This document shows, one piece after another, positions 53,076 through 61,650 of a stretch of 64,000 nt of DNA. Made by a program: the position numbers and the translations under genes. The stretch is from Flavobacterium sp. 9AF. Lineage in GTDB: Bacteria > Bacteroidota > Bacteroidia > Flavobacteriales > Flavobacteriaceae. How positions within the stretch are numbered: position 1 is the stretch's first letter; every line of letters begins with the position of its first letter. The notes beneath the pieces were generated by a model that saw only the letters and a program-made list of their open reading frames with translations, was not told the origin of the DNA and ran no database searches. The DNA lies in assembly GCF_902506265.1 (NCBI RefSeq), contig NZ_LR733556.1, positions 2,148,415 through 2,212,414 of the forward strand. Direction: 5' to 3'.

Positions 53076-53768
53076 ATGAACGACTTTAAATGGACAAAAC
53101 TTTTTAATCCAGAGTTTTATATAACTATGGAAGTTGGTGGAATTCCAATAGGAATTTATATGGTTTTGTTCATCGTTTTTGCAGAAACAGGTTTGTTTGC
53201 AGGCTTTTTTCTTCCGGGAGATAGTTTACTATTTCTTTCAGGGATTTATTCCAGAGAGCTTGTTCAAACCTTCTTTTTTATCCCAAGCGACTTCTCTAAT
53301 GTAACTGTACTATCATTATTAATAGCAACAGCTGCAACATTAGGTAACATGTTCGGTTATTGGTTTGGTGCAAGAAGTGGACAATTCTTATACAAAAAAG
53401 AAGATAGCTTTTTCTTCAAAAAAAAATACCTACTCCAATCTCAAGAATTTTTTCAAAAACATGGAGGTAAAGCCATCATTTATGCTCGTTTCTTACCTAT
53501 TGTTAGAACTTTTGTTCCTATTATAGCAGGAATAGTACATATGAAGAAAACCAAATTTATGTTTTATAATGTGTTGAGTTCCTTAATGTGGTCTTTCTTT
53601 TTGGTTTTTGCAGGACATTATTTGTATGATATGTTTTTAAATGAATTTGATATTGATTTGAAAAAACATATTGAAAAAATTATTCTTATTTTAATTGCTG
53701 TTACTACTTTCCCTTTAGTGATGAAAGCCATTAAAGCTAAAAAGGCAACTACAAATTCTGACACATAA
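53076..53768 (+). CDS. DedA family membrane protein
   Basis: A 230-residue inner-membrane protein of the DedA/SNARE-associated family, thought to be polyprenyl-phosphate or lipid scramblases/flippases. FAETGLFAGFFLPGDSLLFL and the conserved basic motif YARFLPIVRTFVPIIAGI are visible, along with GNMFGYWFGARSG. It sits 3 bp after the symporter and overlaps the next gene's start by one base. In this run it could support undecaprenyl-phosphate recycling, since a peptidoglycan glycosyltransferase is encoded two genes on. Confidence 0.9.
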   Translation: MNDFKWTKLFNPEFYITMEVGGIPIGIYMVLFIVFAETGLFAGFFLPGDSLLFLSGIYSRELVQTFFFIPSDFSNVTVLSLLIATAATLGNMFGYWFGARSGQFLYKKEDSFFFKKKYLLQSQEFFQKHGGKAIIYARFLPIVRTFVPIIAGIVHMKKTKFMFYNVLSSLMWSFFLVFAGHYLYDMFLNEFDIDLKKHIEKIILILIAVTTFPLVMKAIKAKKATTNSDT

Positions 53769-54877
53769 TGTTTAGTTATTGGGAATTAAAAAATTGGTTT
53801 ACCCATGTAGATTACACTATTGTAGGTAGTGGAATTGTAGGTTTGCATTGTGCTCTTACTTTAAGAGAAAACTTCCCAAATGCCAAGATTTTAGTTTTAG
53901 AAAAAGGAATTTTACCACAAGGTGCCAGTACAAAAAATGCTGGTTTTGCTTGTTTTGGGAGTATTTCGGAAATAATTCATGACCTAAAAAATCATAGTGA
54001 AGAGGAAGTAGTCCAATTAATTCATAAAAGAGTAACTGGTCTAGAATTGTTGAGAAATAGATTAGGAGATACTACTTTAGATTTTAAAGGATATGGTGGG
54101 TATGAATTGTTCTTAAAAGAAAATAAACTTTTTTATGAAGAATGTATGGACCAAATCCCTTTGGTAAATGCACTTTTAAAACCCTTATTTAAAAGTGAAG
54201 TATTTCAAAAAAAAGAAAATTATTTTCATTTTAATTCAGTTTTCCAATCACTTATCTTTAATCCTTTTGAAGGACAAATTGATACTGGAAATATGATGCA
54301 GGCTTTACTAAAAGAAGCGGTTATTAATGATATTTTAATCCTTAATCAACAACAAGTAACTTCTTTTAGCGATTTGAATGATAAGGTGGAAGTGGTTACC
54401 AATGAAATCTCATTTTTCACTCAAAAATTATTTTTTGCTACTAATGGATTTGCCGCTCAATTAACTAAAAATGAATTGCAACCTGCTAGAGCACAAGTGT
54501 TGATTACAAAACCTATTGAAAACTTGCATCTAAAAGGAACTTTTCATTTAGACGAAGGCTATTATTACTTTAGAAATATTGGAAATAGAGTACTTTTTGG
54601 AGGAGGCAGAAATCTCGATTTTGAAGGTGAAACCACTACAGAACTCACTCAAACAAAAATTATTCAAGACCAGTTGGAGCTATTGTTAAAAACTGTAATT
54701 TTGCCAAACACTTCACATGAAATTGAGCATCGATGGAGTGGTATTATGGGTGTTGGGAAGCAAAAAAAACCGATTGTAAAACAACTTTCTAACAATGTAT
54801 ATTGTGGTGTGCGATTAGGAGGTATGGGTGTGGCAATTGGAAGCTTAGTTGGTAAAGAATTAGCAGAATTAGTATAG
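53768..54877 (+). CDS. FAD-dependent oxidoreductase (DadA-like)
   Basis: A 369-residue soluble enzyme of the D-amino-acid dehydrogenase/glycine oxidase-like DAO family. The dinucleotide fold DYTIVGSGIVGLHCALTLRE with LVLEKG is near the N-terminus, and a second motif, RLGGMGVAIGSLVGKELAEL, ends the protein at the FAD site. The start codon overlaps the stop of the DedA gene by one base. The substrate is not visible; an amine or D-amino acid is possible given the amino-acid transporters upstream. Confidence 0.85.
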   Translation: MFSYWELKNWFTHVDYTIVGSGIVGLHCALTLRENFPNAKILVLEKGILPQGASTKNAGFACFGSISEIIHDLKNHSEEEVVQLIHKRVTGLELLRNRLGDTTLDFKGYGGYELFLKENKLFYEECMDQIPLVNALLKPLFKSEVFQKKENYFHFNSVFQSLIFNPFEGQIDTGNMMQALLKEAVINDILILNQQQVTSFSDLNDKVEVVTNEISFFTQKLFFATNGFAAQLTKNELQPARAQVLITKPIENLHLKGTFHLDEGYYYFRNIGNRVLFGGGRNLDFEGETTTELTQTKIIQDQLELLLKTVILPNTSHEIEHRWSGIMGVGKQKKPIVKQLSNNVYCGVRLGGMGVAIGSLVGKELAELV

Positions 54878-54880
54878 CGT

Positions 54881-55615
54881 ATGGCAAAAAAAACTACTCC
54901 GAAAAAGAAAAATACAAAAACGACCAAAAAACGTACTTTTGGTCAAAAATTATTTCGTTTCGTTTGGAAAACTATTCTTTGGTTTAATATTATTAGTATT
55001 TTTTTTGTTTTACTTTACAAATTTGTACCAGTTCCTTTTACGCCATTAATGGTAATCAGAGCATTAGAACAAAAAGCTGATGGTAAAGAAATGAGTTATT
55101 CCCATCATTGGGTCTCTATAGATAATATTTCCCCTAACTTACAAAAAGCGGTCATTTCAAGTGAAGATGGCAAATTTTTTGAGCATAACGGTTTTGATTT
55201 TTCAGCCATGCAAAAAGCTTTTGAAAAAAATCAGAAAGGCAAAAAAATCAGAGGAGGAAGTACCATATCGCAGCAAACCGCAAAAAATGTTTTTCTTTGG
55301 CCAGGTAGAAGCTATATTAGAAAAGGCTTTGAGGCTTATTTTACTTTTCTAATTGAATTATGCTGGAGTAAAAAGCGAATCATGGAAGTATATCTAAACA
55401 GTATAGAAATGGGTGATGGTATTTATGGAGCTGAAGCTGCTTCCAAATATTGGTACCATAAACAAGCAAAAAGCTTATCTAAATATGAAGCCGCTGGCAT
55501 TGCAGCAATATTACCCAATCCTAGAAAATACAATCCAGTGCGATCTACCAATTATATGAATAGAAGAAAAGCGACCATCTCGAAATATATTGGTTACACC
55601 AAATTAGAATATTAA
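54881..55615 (+). CDS. mtgA: monofunctional biosynthetic peptidoglycan transglycosylase
   Basis: A 244-residue membrane-anchored GT51 enzyme polymerising lipid II. A Lys/Thr-rich cytoplasmic head precedes a TM helix (about 30-52). The GT51 motifs are intact: SSEDGKFFEHNGFD with catalytic Glu, RGGSTISQQTAKNVF, KKRIMEVYLNSIEMGDGIYG and the C-terminal ILPNPRKYNP. Last gene of the symporter operon, 3 bp after the oxidoreductase, and followed by a terminator. No transpeptidase domain. Confidence 0.93.
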   Translation: MAKKTTPKKKNTKTTKKRTFGQKLFRFVWKTILWFNIISIFFVLLYKFVPVPFTPLMVIRALEQKADGKEMSYSHHWVSIDNISPNLQKAVISSEDGKFFEHNGFDFSAMQKAFEKNQKGKKIRGGSTISQQTAKNVFLWPGRSYIRKGFEAYFTFLIELCWSKKRIMEVYLNSIEMGDGIYGAEAASKYWYHKQAKSLSKYEAAGIAAILPNPRKYNPVRSTNYMNRRKATISKYIGYTKLEY

Positions 55616-55634
55616 AAAATACTAAAAATAGAAT

Positions 55635-55663
55635 AGCCGAAAATTAATTTTCGGCTTTTTTTG
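55635..55663 (+). terminator. terminator after mtgA
   Basis: Stem AGCCGAAAAT (55635-55644) and ATTTTCGGCT (55647-55656), then TTTTTTTG. Confidence 0.85.
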
Positions 55664-55727
55664 TGTCTAAATTCGGGCTAGAAAGATGTTTTTTAAAATT
55701 AATTTAACTTTTTTAAAACCAAGCGTA

Positions 55728-55753
55728 ACTTTTCTACGTAAGTGTAGAAAAGT
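55728..55753. promoter_or_regulatory. perfect 10-6-10 palindrome upstream of the OM-fasciclin operon
   Basis: ACTTTTCTAC (55728-55737), GTAAGT, GTAGAAAAGT (55744-55753). The two arms are exact complements. It ends 24 bp before the ATG at 55778 and has no T-run, so is best read as an operator for a dimeric regulator. Confidence 0.6.
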
Positions 55754-55777
55754 GTAAAACTGAAACAATTAGATATT

Positions 55778-56662
55778 ATGATTAAAAAACAATTACTATT
55801 CATTTTAGCTGTAACAACATTGGGATATGTGAATTCAGCTTATTCACAAAGTCCAATTAGTGGATTCATGCAAGGGAAAGGGAAAGGAAATATTTCTCTT
55901 TCATATAATTCAGAGAAATATGATCAGGTGTATTTAGTGCCTAATTTAGCAGACGGAGTGCCAATCTTTAATGAAGTGCAAATTACAAGCGCTTCTTTGT
56001 ATGCTACTTATGGAGTAACAGATCAACTTGATGTAGTTTTTTCTTTACCTTATATTACTTCAAAAGGAAATGCTTCTGAAGAAGTGTTGAATAATTTAGA
56101 TTATGAAAACAAAAGAAGCGGGGTACAAGATGTTTCTGTTTTTGTGAAATATAACCCATTTTATTTTGATTACGGTGCAACTTCTTTACGTTTAACAGCT
56201 GCTGTAGGAGTAAAAACACCTCTAGGAGGTTATGAAGAAAATGAAGGATTACAATCTATCATTGCAATTGGAAACAGAAGTACTACTGTAAGTGCCATTG
56301 GTTTAGCAATGTTCAAAATGGACTCAGGATTTTTTGCTACAGGACAATTTGGCGGAAATTTCGCCTCTAATGAGGTGCCAAACTCTTATATATCTGAACT
56401 TAAGTTAGGGTACGCTGTTTCTAAATTTTATGGAGATGCTTATCTAGCGAATCAAAATTCTACTAGCGGTGTAGATATTTTAGGAGAAGGATTTCAAGGC
56501 TTCTTTCCAGCAACAAGAGTAAGTTATACTAAAATTGGAGCAAACGTGTATGTTCCGGTTTACCAAGAATTTGGAGTAGCTACTGGAATAAGTACGTTGT
56601 TAGCTGGAAGAAATATTGGAAAAGCAACGGGTGTTTACGGTTCCTTAGTATACAAATTTTAA
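55778..56662 (+). CDS. outer-membrane beta-barrel protein
   Basis: A 294-residue protein with signal peptide MIKKQLLFILAVTTLGYVNS and mature start near QSPISGFMQGKGKGN. The pattern is amphipathic strands throughout (VQITSASLYATYGVTDQLDV, LRLTAAVGVKTPLGGYEEN) with a final strand GVYGSLVYKF and terminal Phe. It resembles the transporter-like barrel proteins found in Bacteroidota (phenol-degradation/MetA-pathway type). It is the first gene of a pair with the fasciclin lipoprotein 24 bp on. Substrate unknown. Confidence 0.7.
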   Translation: MIKKQLLFILAVTTLGYVNSAYSQSPISGFMQGKGKGNISLSYNSEKYDQVYLVPNLADGVPIFNEVQITSASLYATYGVTDQLDVVFSLPYITSKGNASEEVLNNLDYENKRSGVQDVSVFVKYNPFYFDYGATSLRLTAAVGVKTPLGGYEENEGLQSIIAIGNRSTTVSAIGLAMFKMDSGFFATGQFGGNFASNEVPNSYISELKLGYAVSKFYGDAYLANQNSTSGVDILGEGFQGFFPATRVSYTKIGANVYVPVYQEFGVATGISTLLAGRNIGKATGVYGSLVYKF

Positions 56663-56686
56663 TAACTAATTCTAAAAATTAATAAA

Positions 56687-57649
56687 ATGAAAAATATAAA
56701 TATAAAAAGTGCCTTATTTGCCTTAATGTTACTTTCAACTTTTGCTTCTTGTGATAATGATTACAAAGAAGAAGCACCATCCATTGCTTCAATTGCAGTT
56801 AGAAACGATGCTTTTAGTACCTTAGAAGCAGCTGCTATTCAAGGTGGAGTGGCTGTAATCTTAAGTAATCCAAACCCAAATGATCCTTCGGGAGATTATA
56901 CTGTTTTTGCTCCAACTAATGATGCATTTGCTAAACTAGGACTAGTAGACGGAGGAAGTTTAGGTGTTTTACAAAATAGCTTTTTAACAAATACTTTATT
57001 ATATCATGTTTCTAACGGAAATTTATTAGCCAATCAAATTATGGATGGTGGTACATCAACTTCCGCTTTAGGATTTGATAGACGCTTTGTAATGCGAGGA
57101 GGTGATTTGTATATTAATGGTTCGAAAATTATAATTACAAATGTGTCTGCAAGTAATGGCACTGTTCATGCCATTGATAAAGTAATGCTAGCAACGGGTG
57201 TTAATATAGTAGAATCTGCTTTATTAATGAATGATGCAAAAGTCTTTAAAAACCCCGAACTTACGTTTTTAGTACAAGCGGTTGTTACATCTGGTTTGGC
57301 ACCCATTTTAGCAGATGAAAACAATCGATTTACCATTTTTGCTCCTACAGATGCAGCCTTTAAAGCTGCTGGATTTGAAACTCTAGAACAAGTAGCAAAT
57401 GCGGATCCATCATTTTTACAACAAGTATTATTGAATCATGCAATTGCTGATGGAGGAACATTTACTTGCGAACAAACGAATACCACAGCAATTACAGCTG
57501 GAGGTAATACCTTAACATATAGCCCTTTTCAGAATGGTGCATTTACTGTTTTAGGAAACAGTAATACTATTCCTGCCAATATGGTAATTCCAGATATTTT
57601 ATGTTCTAATGGAGTGGTTCATGTTATAGACACTGTTTTACTACCTTAG
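56687..57649 (+). CDS. lipoprotein with two fasciclin (FAS1) domains
   Basis: A 320-residue lipoprotein: signal MKNINIKSALFALMLLSTFASC with lipobox FASC at about 19-22, so predicted to be anchored in the outer membrane. Two FAS1 domains lie at about 40-172 (YTVFAPTNDAFAKLG, NTLLYHVSNGN, TVHAIDKVML) and about 180-320 (RFTIFAPTDAAFKAAGF, QQVLLNHAIADG, VVHVIDTVLL). FAS1 domains mediate adhesion in other organisms. It is co-transcribed with the preceding barrel gene. A tall hairpin lies downstream. Confidence 0.9.
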   Translation: MKNINIKSALFALMLLSTFASCDNDYKEEAPSIASIAVRNDAFSTLEAAAIQGGVAVILSNPNPNDPSGDYTVFAPTNDAFAKLGLVDGGSLGVLQNSFLTNTLLYHVSNGNLLANQIMDGGTSTSALGFDRRFVMRGGDLYINGSKIIITNVSASNGTVHAIDKVMLATGVNIVESALLMNDAKVFKNPELTFLVQAVVTSGLAPILADENNRFTIFAPTDAAFKAAGFETLEQVANADPSFLQQVLLNHAIADGGTFTCEQTNTTAITAGGNTLTYSPFQNGAFTVLGNSNTIPANMVIPDILCSNGVVHVIDTVLLP

Positions 57650-57668
57650 TTAGTCAAATATTTTATAA

Positions 57669-57720
57669 AAAATAGTTAAATCAGAAATTAAAAAGATTTT
57701 GATTTAACTATTTTCATTTT
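57669..57720 (+). terminator. terminator-like hairpin after the fasciclin gene
   Basis: Perfect 15-bp stem AAAATAGTTAAATCA (57669-57683) / TGATTTAACTATTTT (57700-57714), 16-nt loop, then CATTTT. The T-run is short. The rest of the 203-bp gap to 57852 holds the A-tract motif at 57791. Confidence 0.7.
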
Positions 57721-57790
57721 ACAATATTAGGAGCTTTTAAAAAATTCAAATTAATTAGAGCAAAATACCTTTAGAAAAGAAAAAAGCTTT

Positions 57791-57803
57791 TTCGGAAAAA
57801 AAA
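57791..57803 (+). promoter_or_regulatory. A-tract motif upstream of the sensor kinase
   Basis: TTCGGAAAAAAAA, 49 bp before the kinase start. It matches the TTCAG-plus-A-run pair at 61565-61598 upstream of the beta-helix gene apart from one base in the five-base core. Confidence 0.35.
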
Positions 57804-57852
57804 TGTTTAACAACTAAAAAATATAGTTGTAATTTGTGTTTTTTAATGTAAT

Positions 57853-60822
57853 TTGAAAAGTATTTTTTTACATATAATATTATTGTTTGTAGGTATTCTT
57901 TTACAGGCACAAACACCTACACGTTTTCAAATAACCGAGAAGGACGGTTTGCCTGATTATGAAATTTATGATCTTATTGAAGATAAAGAAGGTTTTATTT
58001 GGATAGCTGCAAATAAAGGTCTTTATCGCTATGATGGAAAAGAGTTTTTACATTTTAATCATCCTAAAAAAAGAGGATTATCTGTATTTGGATTAACGTT
58101 AGATTCAGAAGGTAAGCTTTGGTGTAATAATATATCGGGACAGATTTTTTTTATAAAAGATGAAAAAATGGAGCTCTTTTATGACTTTCAAAAAAACATT
58201 AGTGGTAAACTTCCAGAATTTATAGTCAATAATAAAGATTTACTTATTGCAACAGAAGAAGGCTTGATTGAAATAGATTTGAAAACTAAAAAGAAAAGAA
58301 TAATTAAAGACTTCAGTATTGAATCTTCTATGTATCATGCCCCTTTTTATTATAAAAATAAATTATACCTTCTTCATGGCTTGAATTTACTAACTTATAA
58401 TAATAACACATTTAAAAAAATAAGAAGCTTTAATTCTATACTCTCTAAAGGAAATTATAAAATTTCTCCTCTACAACTAAACAATGGCATCCTTTTTTCA
58501 ATCTATTCAAATAAACAGTTTTTCGAACTTTATTTAGATGATAAGTGGATAAAAATTGCAACACCTAAAGAATTACAACAACTACAAATAAATCATTTTT
58601 TTTATTATAATAATGAAATTTGGATAGCAACTTCTAAAGGTGTTTTCGTTTACCAAATTAATTTTAATCAAGAATTTTTACTCAAAAACAAACTCTTAGA
58701 GGATGAAAATTGTACTACTATTTTAGAAGACAAAAACCACAACTTTTGGTTTAGTACTCTAGACAATGGAATTTTTGTGATACCTAATTTGTCAATTGTT
58801 AAAACAAATAGCTTAAAAAATGAAATAATTAGTGATTTTGAATATTTTGACACCAATACATTATTATTTGGAACAATAGATGGTAAGGTAGGTTGGATAA
58901 ATACCAAAACTTTACAAACAAAAATATTTCCTTTACAAACTAAATCTAAAGTTACCAAAATAGCATTGGATACAGTAAGAGATCAAATTTATATAAGCCA
59001 AGAAAATTATGGTTATGTTTGGAATATAAAAAAAAATGAGATTTATAATTCCCCACAGTTAAGCTTGGCAAAAACAATAGTTATAACACCAGATGCACTT
59101 ATTTTTGGAACATATAATAAATGTCTCAAATTAAAATTCATCGATCAACCTTATCCACTTCTTCAAAATACATCACTCAATAATATTCCTAATTTTAATT
59201 CTAAACCTTATCTTTTTCAACCCACCATCATTAGAAATAAAAGAACTTATACTGCAACATCAAATAATGATAGAGCATACTGGGTAGGTTATGTAGATGA
59301 ACTTTATTTTTATGATAATTCCCAACCATATAAACCTATAAAATATAATAATAAATCTGTCTTTGCCATAGATATGGTATCAGATAAAACTACTTGGATA
59401 GCTACTTTTGAAAACGGTCTTTTATCTGTAAACAAAAATAAGATTACCAAATCTTATTCTACCAATGAAGGTTTGCTATCGAATGAATTAGGAAAAATCC
59501 AAACCGACTCTTCCTTTCTTTGGATTACAACAAATAAAGGTTTACAAAGATTCAACAAAACAACACAAAAATTTGACAATATACTAAAAAGTGATGGCTT
59601 AGAAACCTATGATTATTATGATATACAACCTATAGGCAATTATTTATTTCTTAGTTCAAGAAGTGGTGTATACCGTATTGATAAAAGGAAATCTTTTAAA
59701 AATAACCCTACTCCAACTATTTTTTTTACGAATATCGAAACAAATGGAATAAATCAAAAAATAAATAATGTATATGATTTAGATTTTAATAACAGTTCTA
59801 TTAAAATAGCTTTTAATGTAACTGGATTTCAAAAAGAATCCTTTATAGATTATGAATATAGGTTACTTCCTCAAAATAAAAATTGGCAAAAAACAGATAA
59901 CGGAATCAATTTTTTAAGATATAACAGTTTATCTGTAGGCCAATATATTTTTGAAGTTCGTGCCAAACATAAAAATGGCTTGCCTTCTAAAAAGAAAAGT
60001 ATAATTTTCGTTGTCCATGCTCCATTTTGGCAAAAATGGTGGTTTTACACAATAATAGTTATAGTAATATTGGCTTCAAGTTTGATGTACCAAAATTATA
60101 AAAATCAAAAAAAAGCAAAAGAACAACAACTTACACTTGAAAAAACGAAAATAGAAAGAGAATTATTATTTTCTCAATTGGAAAATCTACGTTCTCAAAT
60201 GAATCCACATTTTATTTTTAATGCATTAAATTCAATACAAGAATATATAATGACAAATGAAAAAGATATGGCTAGTACTTATCTTGTAAAATTTTCTCGT
60301 CTTATAAGAATGTATTTAGATCATAGCAGAACCCAAGAAGTGATTCTAGAAAACGAAATAAATGCCTTACAACTCTATTTGGATTTAGAAAAAGATAGAT
60401 TTGAAGATAGTCTAGATTACACTATAATTTTTTCAAATGAACTTATAAAACAGTCCATTTATATTCCCTCTCTTTTTATTCAACCCTATGTAGAAAATGC
60501 AATAAAACATGGTTTATTACACAAGATTTCTAATCGTAAACTCGAAATAAAATTTTATCTTTTGAAAACAATTTTATTTTGCGAAGTATTTGACAATGGT
60601 GTAGGCAGAATTGAAGGCCAAAAAATAAAAAATGCCAGACCCGAAAATCATCAATCTTTTGCAACATCAGCAAACGAAAAAAGAGTCGATTTATTGAATA
60701 AAACGAGAAAAAACAAAATTAAAGTTACCATACATGATTTGTACAATAAAGAAAATCAAGCTTGCGGTACAAAAGTCATAATTGAAATACCTATTAAAAA
60801 AAATGAAAGCGATAATAATTGA
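57853..60822 (+). CDS. propeller-domain sensor histidine kinase (LytS-like)
   Basis: A 989-residue sensor. The start is a TTG at 57853, the only sensible start codon next to the signal sequence KSIFLHIILLFVGILLQAQ. Two-component-regulator propeller repeats (about 20-630; GFIWIAANKGLYRYDGKEF, NGEGLLSNELGKIQTDSSFL-type blades) lie in the periplasm, followed by a Y_Y_Y domain (about 654-720), a TM helix (about 727-748), a coiled coil and a LytS-type kinase domain with NLRSQMNPHFIFNALNSIQE, His786 as phospho-acceptor, and the ATPase motif QPYVENAIKHGLL. The gene overlaps its response regulator by 20 bp. The ligand is unknown; in related systems carbohydrates or envelope signals are sensed. Confidence 0.92.
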   Translation: MKSIFLHIILLFVGILLQAQTPTRFQITEKDGLPDYEIYDLIEDKEGFIWIAANKGLYRYDGKEFLHFNHPKKRGLSVFGLTLDSEGKLWCNNISGQIFFIKDEKMELFYDFQKNISGKLPEFIVNNKDLLIATEEGLIEIDLKTKKKRIIKDFSIESSMYHAPFYYKNKLYLLHGLNLLTYNNNTFKKIRSFNSILSKGNYKISPLQLNNGILFSIYSNKQFFELYLDDKWIKIATPKELQQLQINHFFYYNNEIWIATSKGVFVYQINFNQEFLLKNKLLEDENCTTILEDKNHNFWFSTLDNGIFVIPNLSIVKTNSLKNEIISDFEYFDTNTLLFGTIDGKVGWINTKTLQTKIFPLQTKSKVTKIALDTVRDQIYISQENYGYVWNIKKNEIYNSPQLSLAKTIVITPDALIFGTYNKCLKLKFIDQPYPLLQNTSLNNIPNFNSKPYLFQPTIIRNKRTYTATSNNDRAYWVGYVDELYFYDNSQPYKPIKYNNKSVFAIDMVSDKTTWIATFENGLLSVNKNKITKSYSTNEGLLSNELGKIQTDSSFLWITTNKGLQRFNKTTQKFDNILKSDGLETYDYYDIQPIGNYLFLSSRSGVYRIDKRKSFKNNPTPTIFFTNIETNGINQKINNVYDLDFNNSSIKIAFNVTGFQKESFIDYEYRLLPQNKNWQKTDNGINFLRYNSLSVGQYIFEVRAKHKNGLPSKKKSIIFVVHAPFWQKWWFYTIIVIVILASSLMYQNYKNQKKAKEQQLTLEKTKIERELLFSQLENLRSQMNPHFIFNALNSIQEYIMTNEKDMASTYLVKFSRLIRMYLDHSRTQEVILENEINALQLYLDLEKDRFEDSLDYTIIFSNELIKQSIYIPSLFIQPYVENAIKHGLLHKISNRKLEIKFYLLKTILFCEVFDNGVGRIEGQKIKNARPENHQSFATSANEKRVDLLNKTRKNKIKVTIHDLYNKENQACGTKVIIEIPIKKNESDNN

Positions 60823-61555
60823 CGATGAAGCAAAATCGAGGAAATTAATTCAAATCATCATTCAAGAAAATTGTAAAGAAATTGATGAGATTTTTGAAGC
60901 TTCTGATTTAGAATCAGGAGTAGCATTAATAAAACAGCAACAACCTCATTTGGTTTTTTTAGATATAGAAATGCCAAAATATTCAGGATTACAAATTTTA
61001 GAATTTTTCCAACCTTTCGAAATCAATTTTCAGATTATTTTTATTACGGCTTATAATGAATATGCTTTACGAGCATTTAAATTAGCAGCAGTAGATTATT
61101 TATTGAAACCTATTGATAAAACAGAATTTATACAAGCAGTTCAAAAAGCAAAAACTATTTTAGAAAATGAAAAAGTAAATCAAAATTTGGAAGAATTAAA
61201 AAAAGCTTTTCAACAGCTATCACTAAATAAAATAGCTTTAGAAATCCCTAAAGGAGTTCTTTTTGTCTCACATGATGACATCTTATTATTTGAAGCCGAT
61301 GGAATGTACACTAAAGTATATTTAAAAGAAGGACAAAGTCAATTAATTTGTAAACCTTTAAAACATTTTGTGGAGCAATTACAGCAAAAAGCTATCTTTT
61401 ATAAACCACATCGTTCCTACTTAATTAATTTAAAACACTTAAAAGAATTTTCAAAAAACGAAGGCTTTTATCTAATTATGGAAAACAATAAATCAATTCC
61501 TCTTTCAAAAGAGAAGAAAGAAGAATTTTTAAATTTAATTAATGATGTTTTCTAA
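60803..61555 (+). CDS. LytTR-type response regulator
   Basis: A 250-residue regulator starting at the ATG at 60803 (MKAIIIDDEAKSRKLIQIII). The receiver domain has the acidic pair IIDDE, the phospho-Asp in HLVFLDIEMPKYSGLQIL, the switch Thr in FITAYNEYAL and the Lys in DYLLKPID. The C-terminal LytTR DNA-binding domain (about 150-248) has LFEADGMYTKVYLKEGQ and KPHRSYLINLKHLKEF. It overlaps the kinase gene and is therefore its cognate partner. Likely target: the beta-helix gene 95 bp downstream, or autoregulation. Confidence 0.94.
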   Translation: MKAIIIDDEAKSRKLIQIIIQENCKEIDEIFEASDLESGVALIKQQQPHLVFLDIEMPKYSGLQILEFFQPFEINFQIIFITAYNEYALRAFKLAAVDYLLKPIDKTEFIQAVQKAKTILENEKVNQNLEELKKAFQQLSLNKIALEIPKGVLFVSHDDILLFEADGMYTKVYLKEGQSQLICKPLKHFVEQLQQKAIFYKPHRSYLINLKHLKEFSKNEGFYLIMENNKSIPLSKEKKEEFLNLINDVF

Positions 61556-61560
61556 AAAAG

Positions 61561-61598
61561 TCTGTTCAGAAAAAAAAAAGGACGTTTCAGAAAAAAAA
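61561..61598 (+). promoter_or_regulatory. two direct repeats upstream of the beta-helix gene
   Basis: TCTGTTCAG-A10 (61561-61579) and GACGTTTCAG-A8 (61581-61598) are spaced by about 20 bp, two helical turns. Pairs of GTT-containing repeats at this spacing are the classic layout of LytTR sites. The match to a LytTR consensus is better for the first copy. Confidence 0.45.
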
Positions 61599-61650
61599 GA
61601 AAAAAACTAAAAGCATTCCGAGTCAATTTTGTTTCATAAATAAAAAAATT

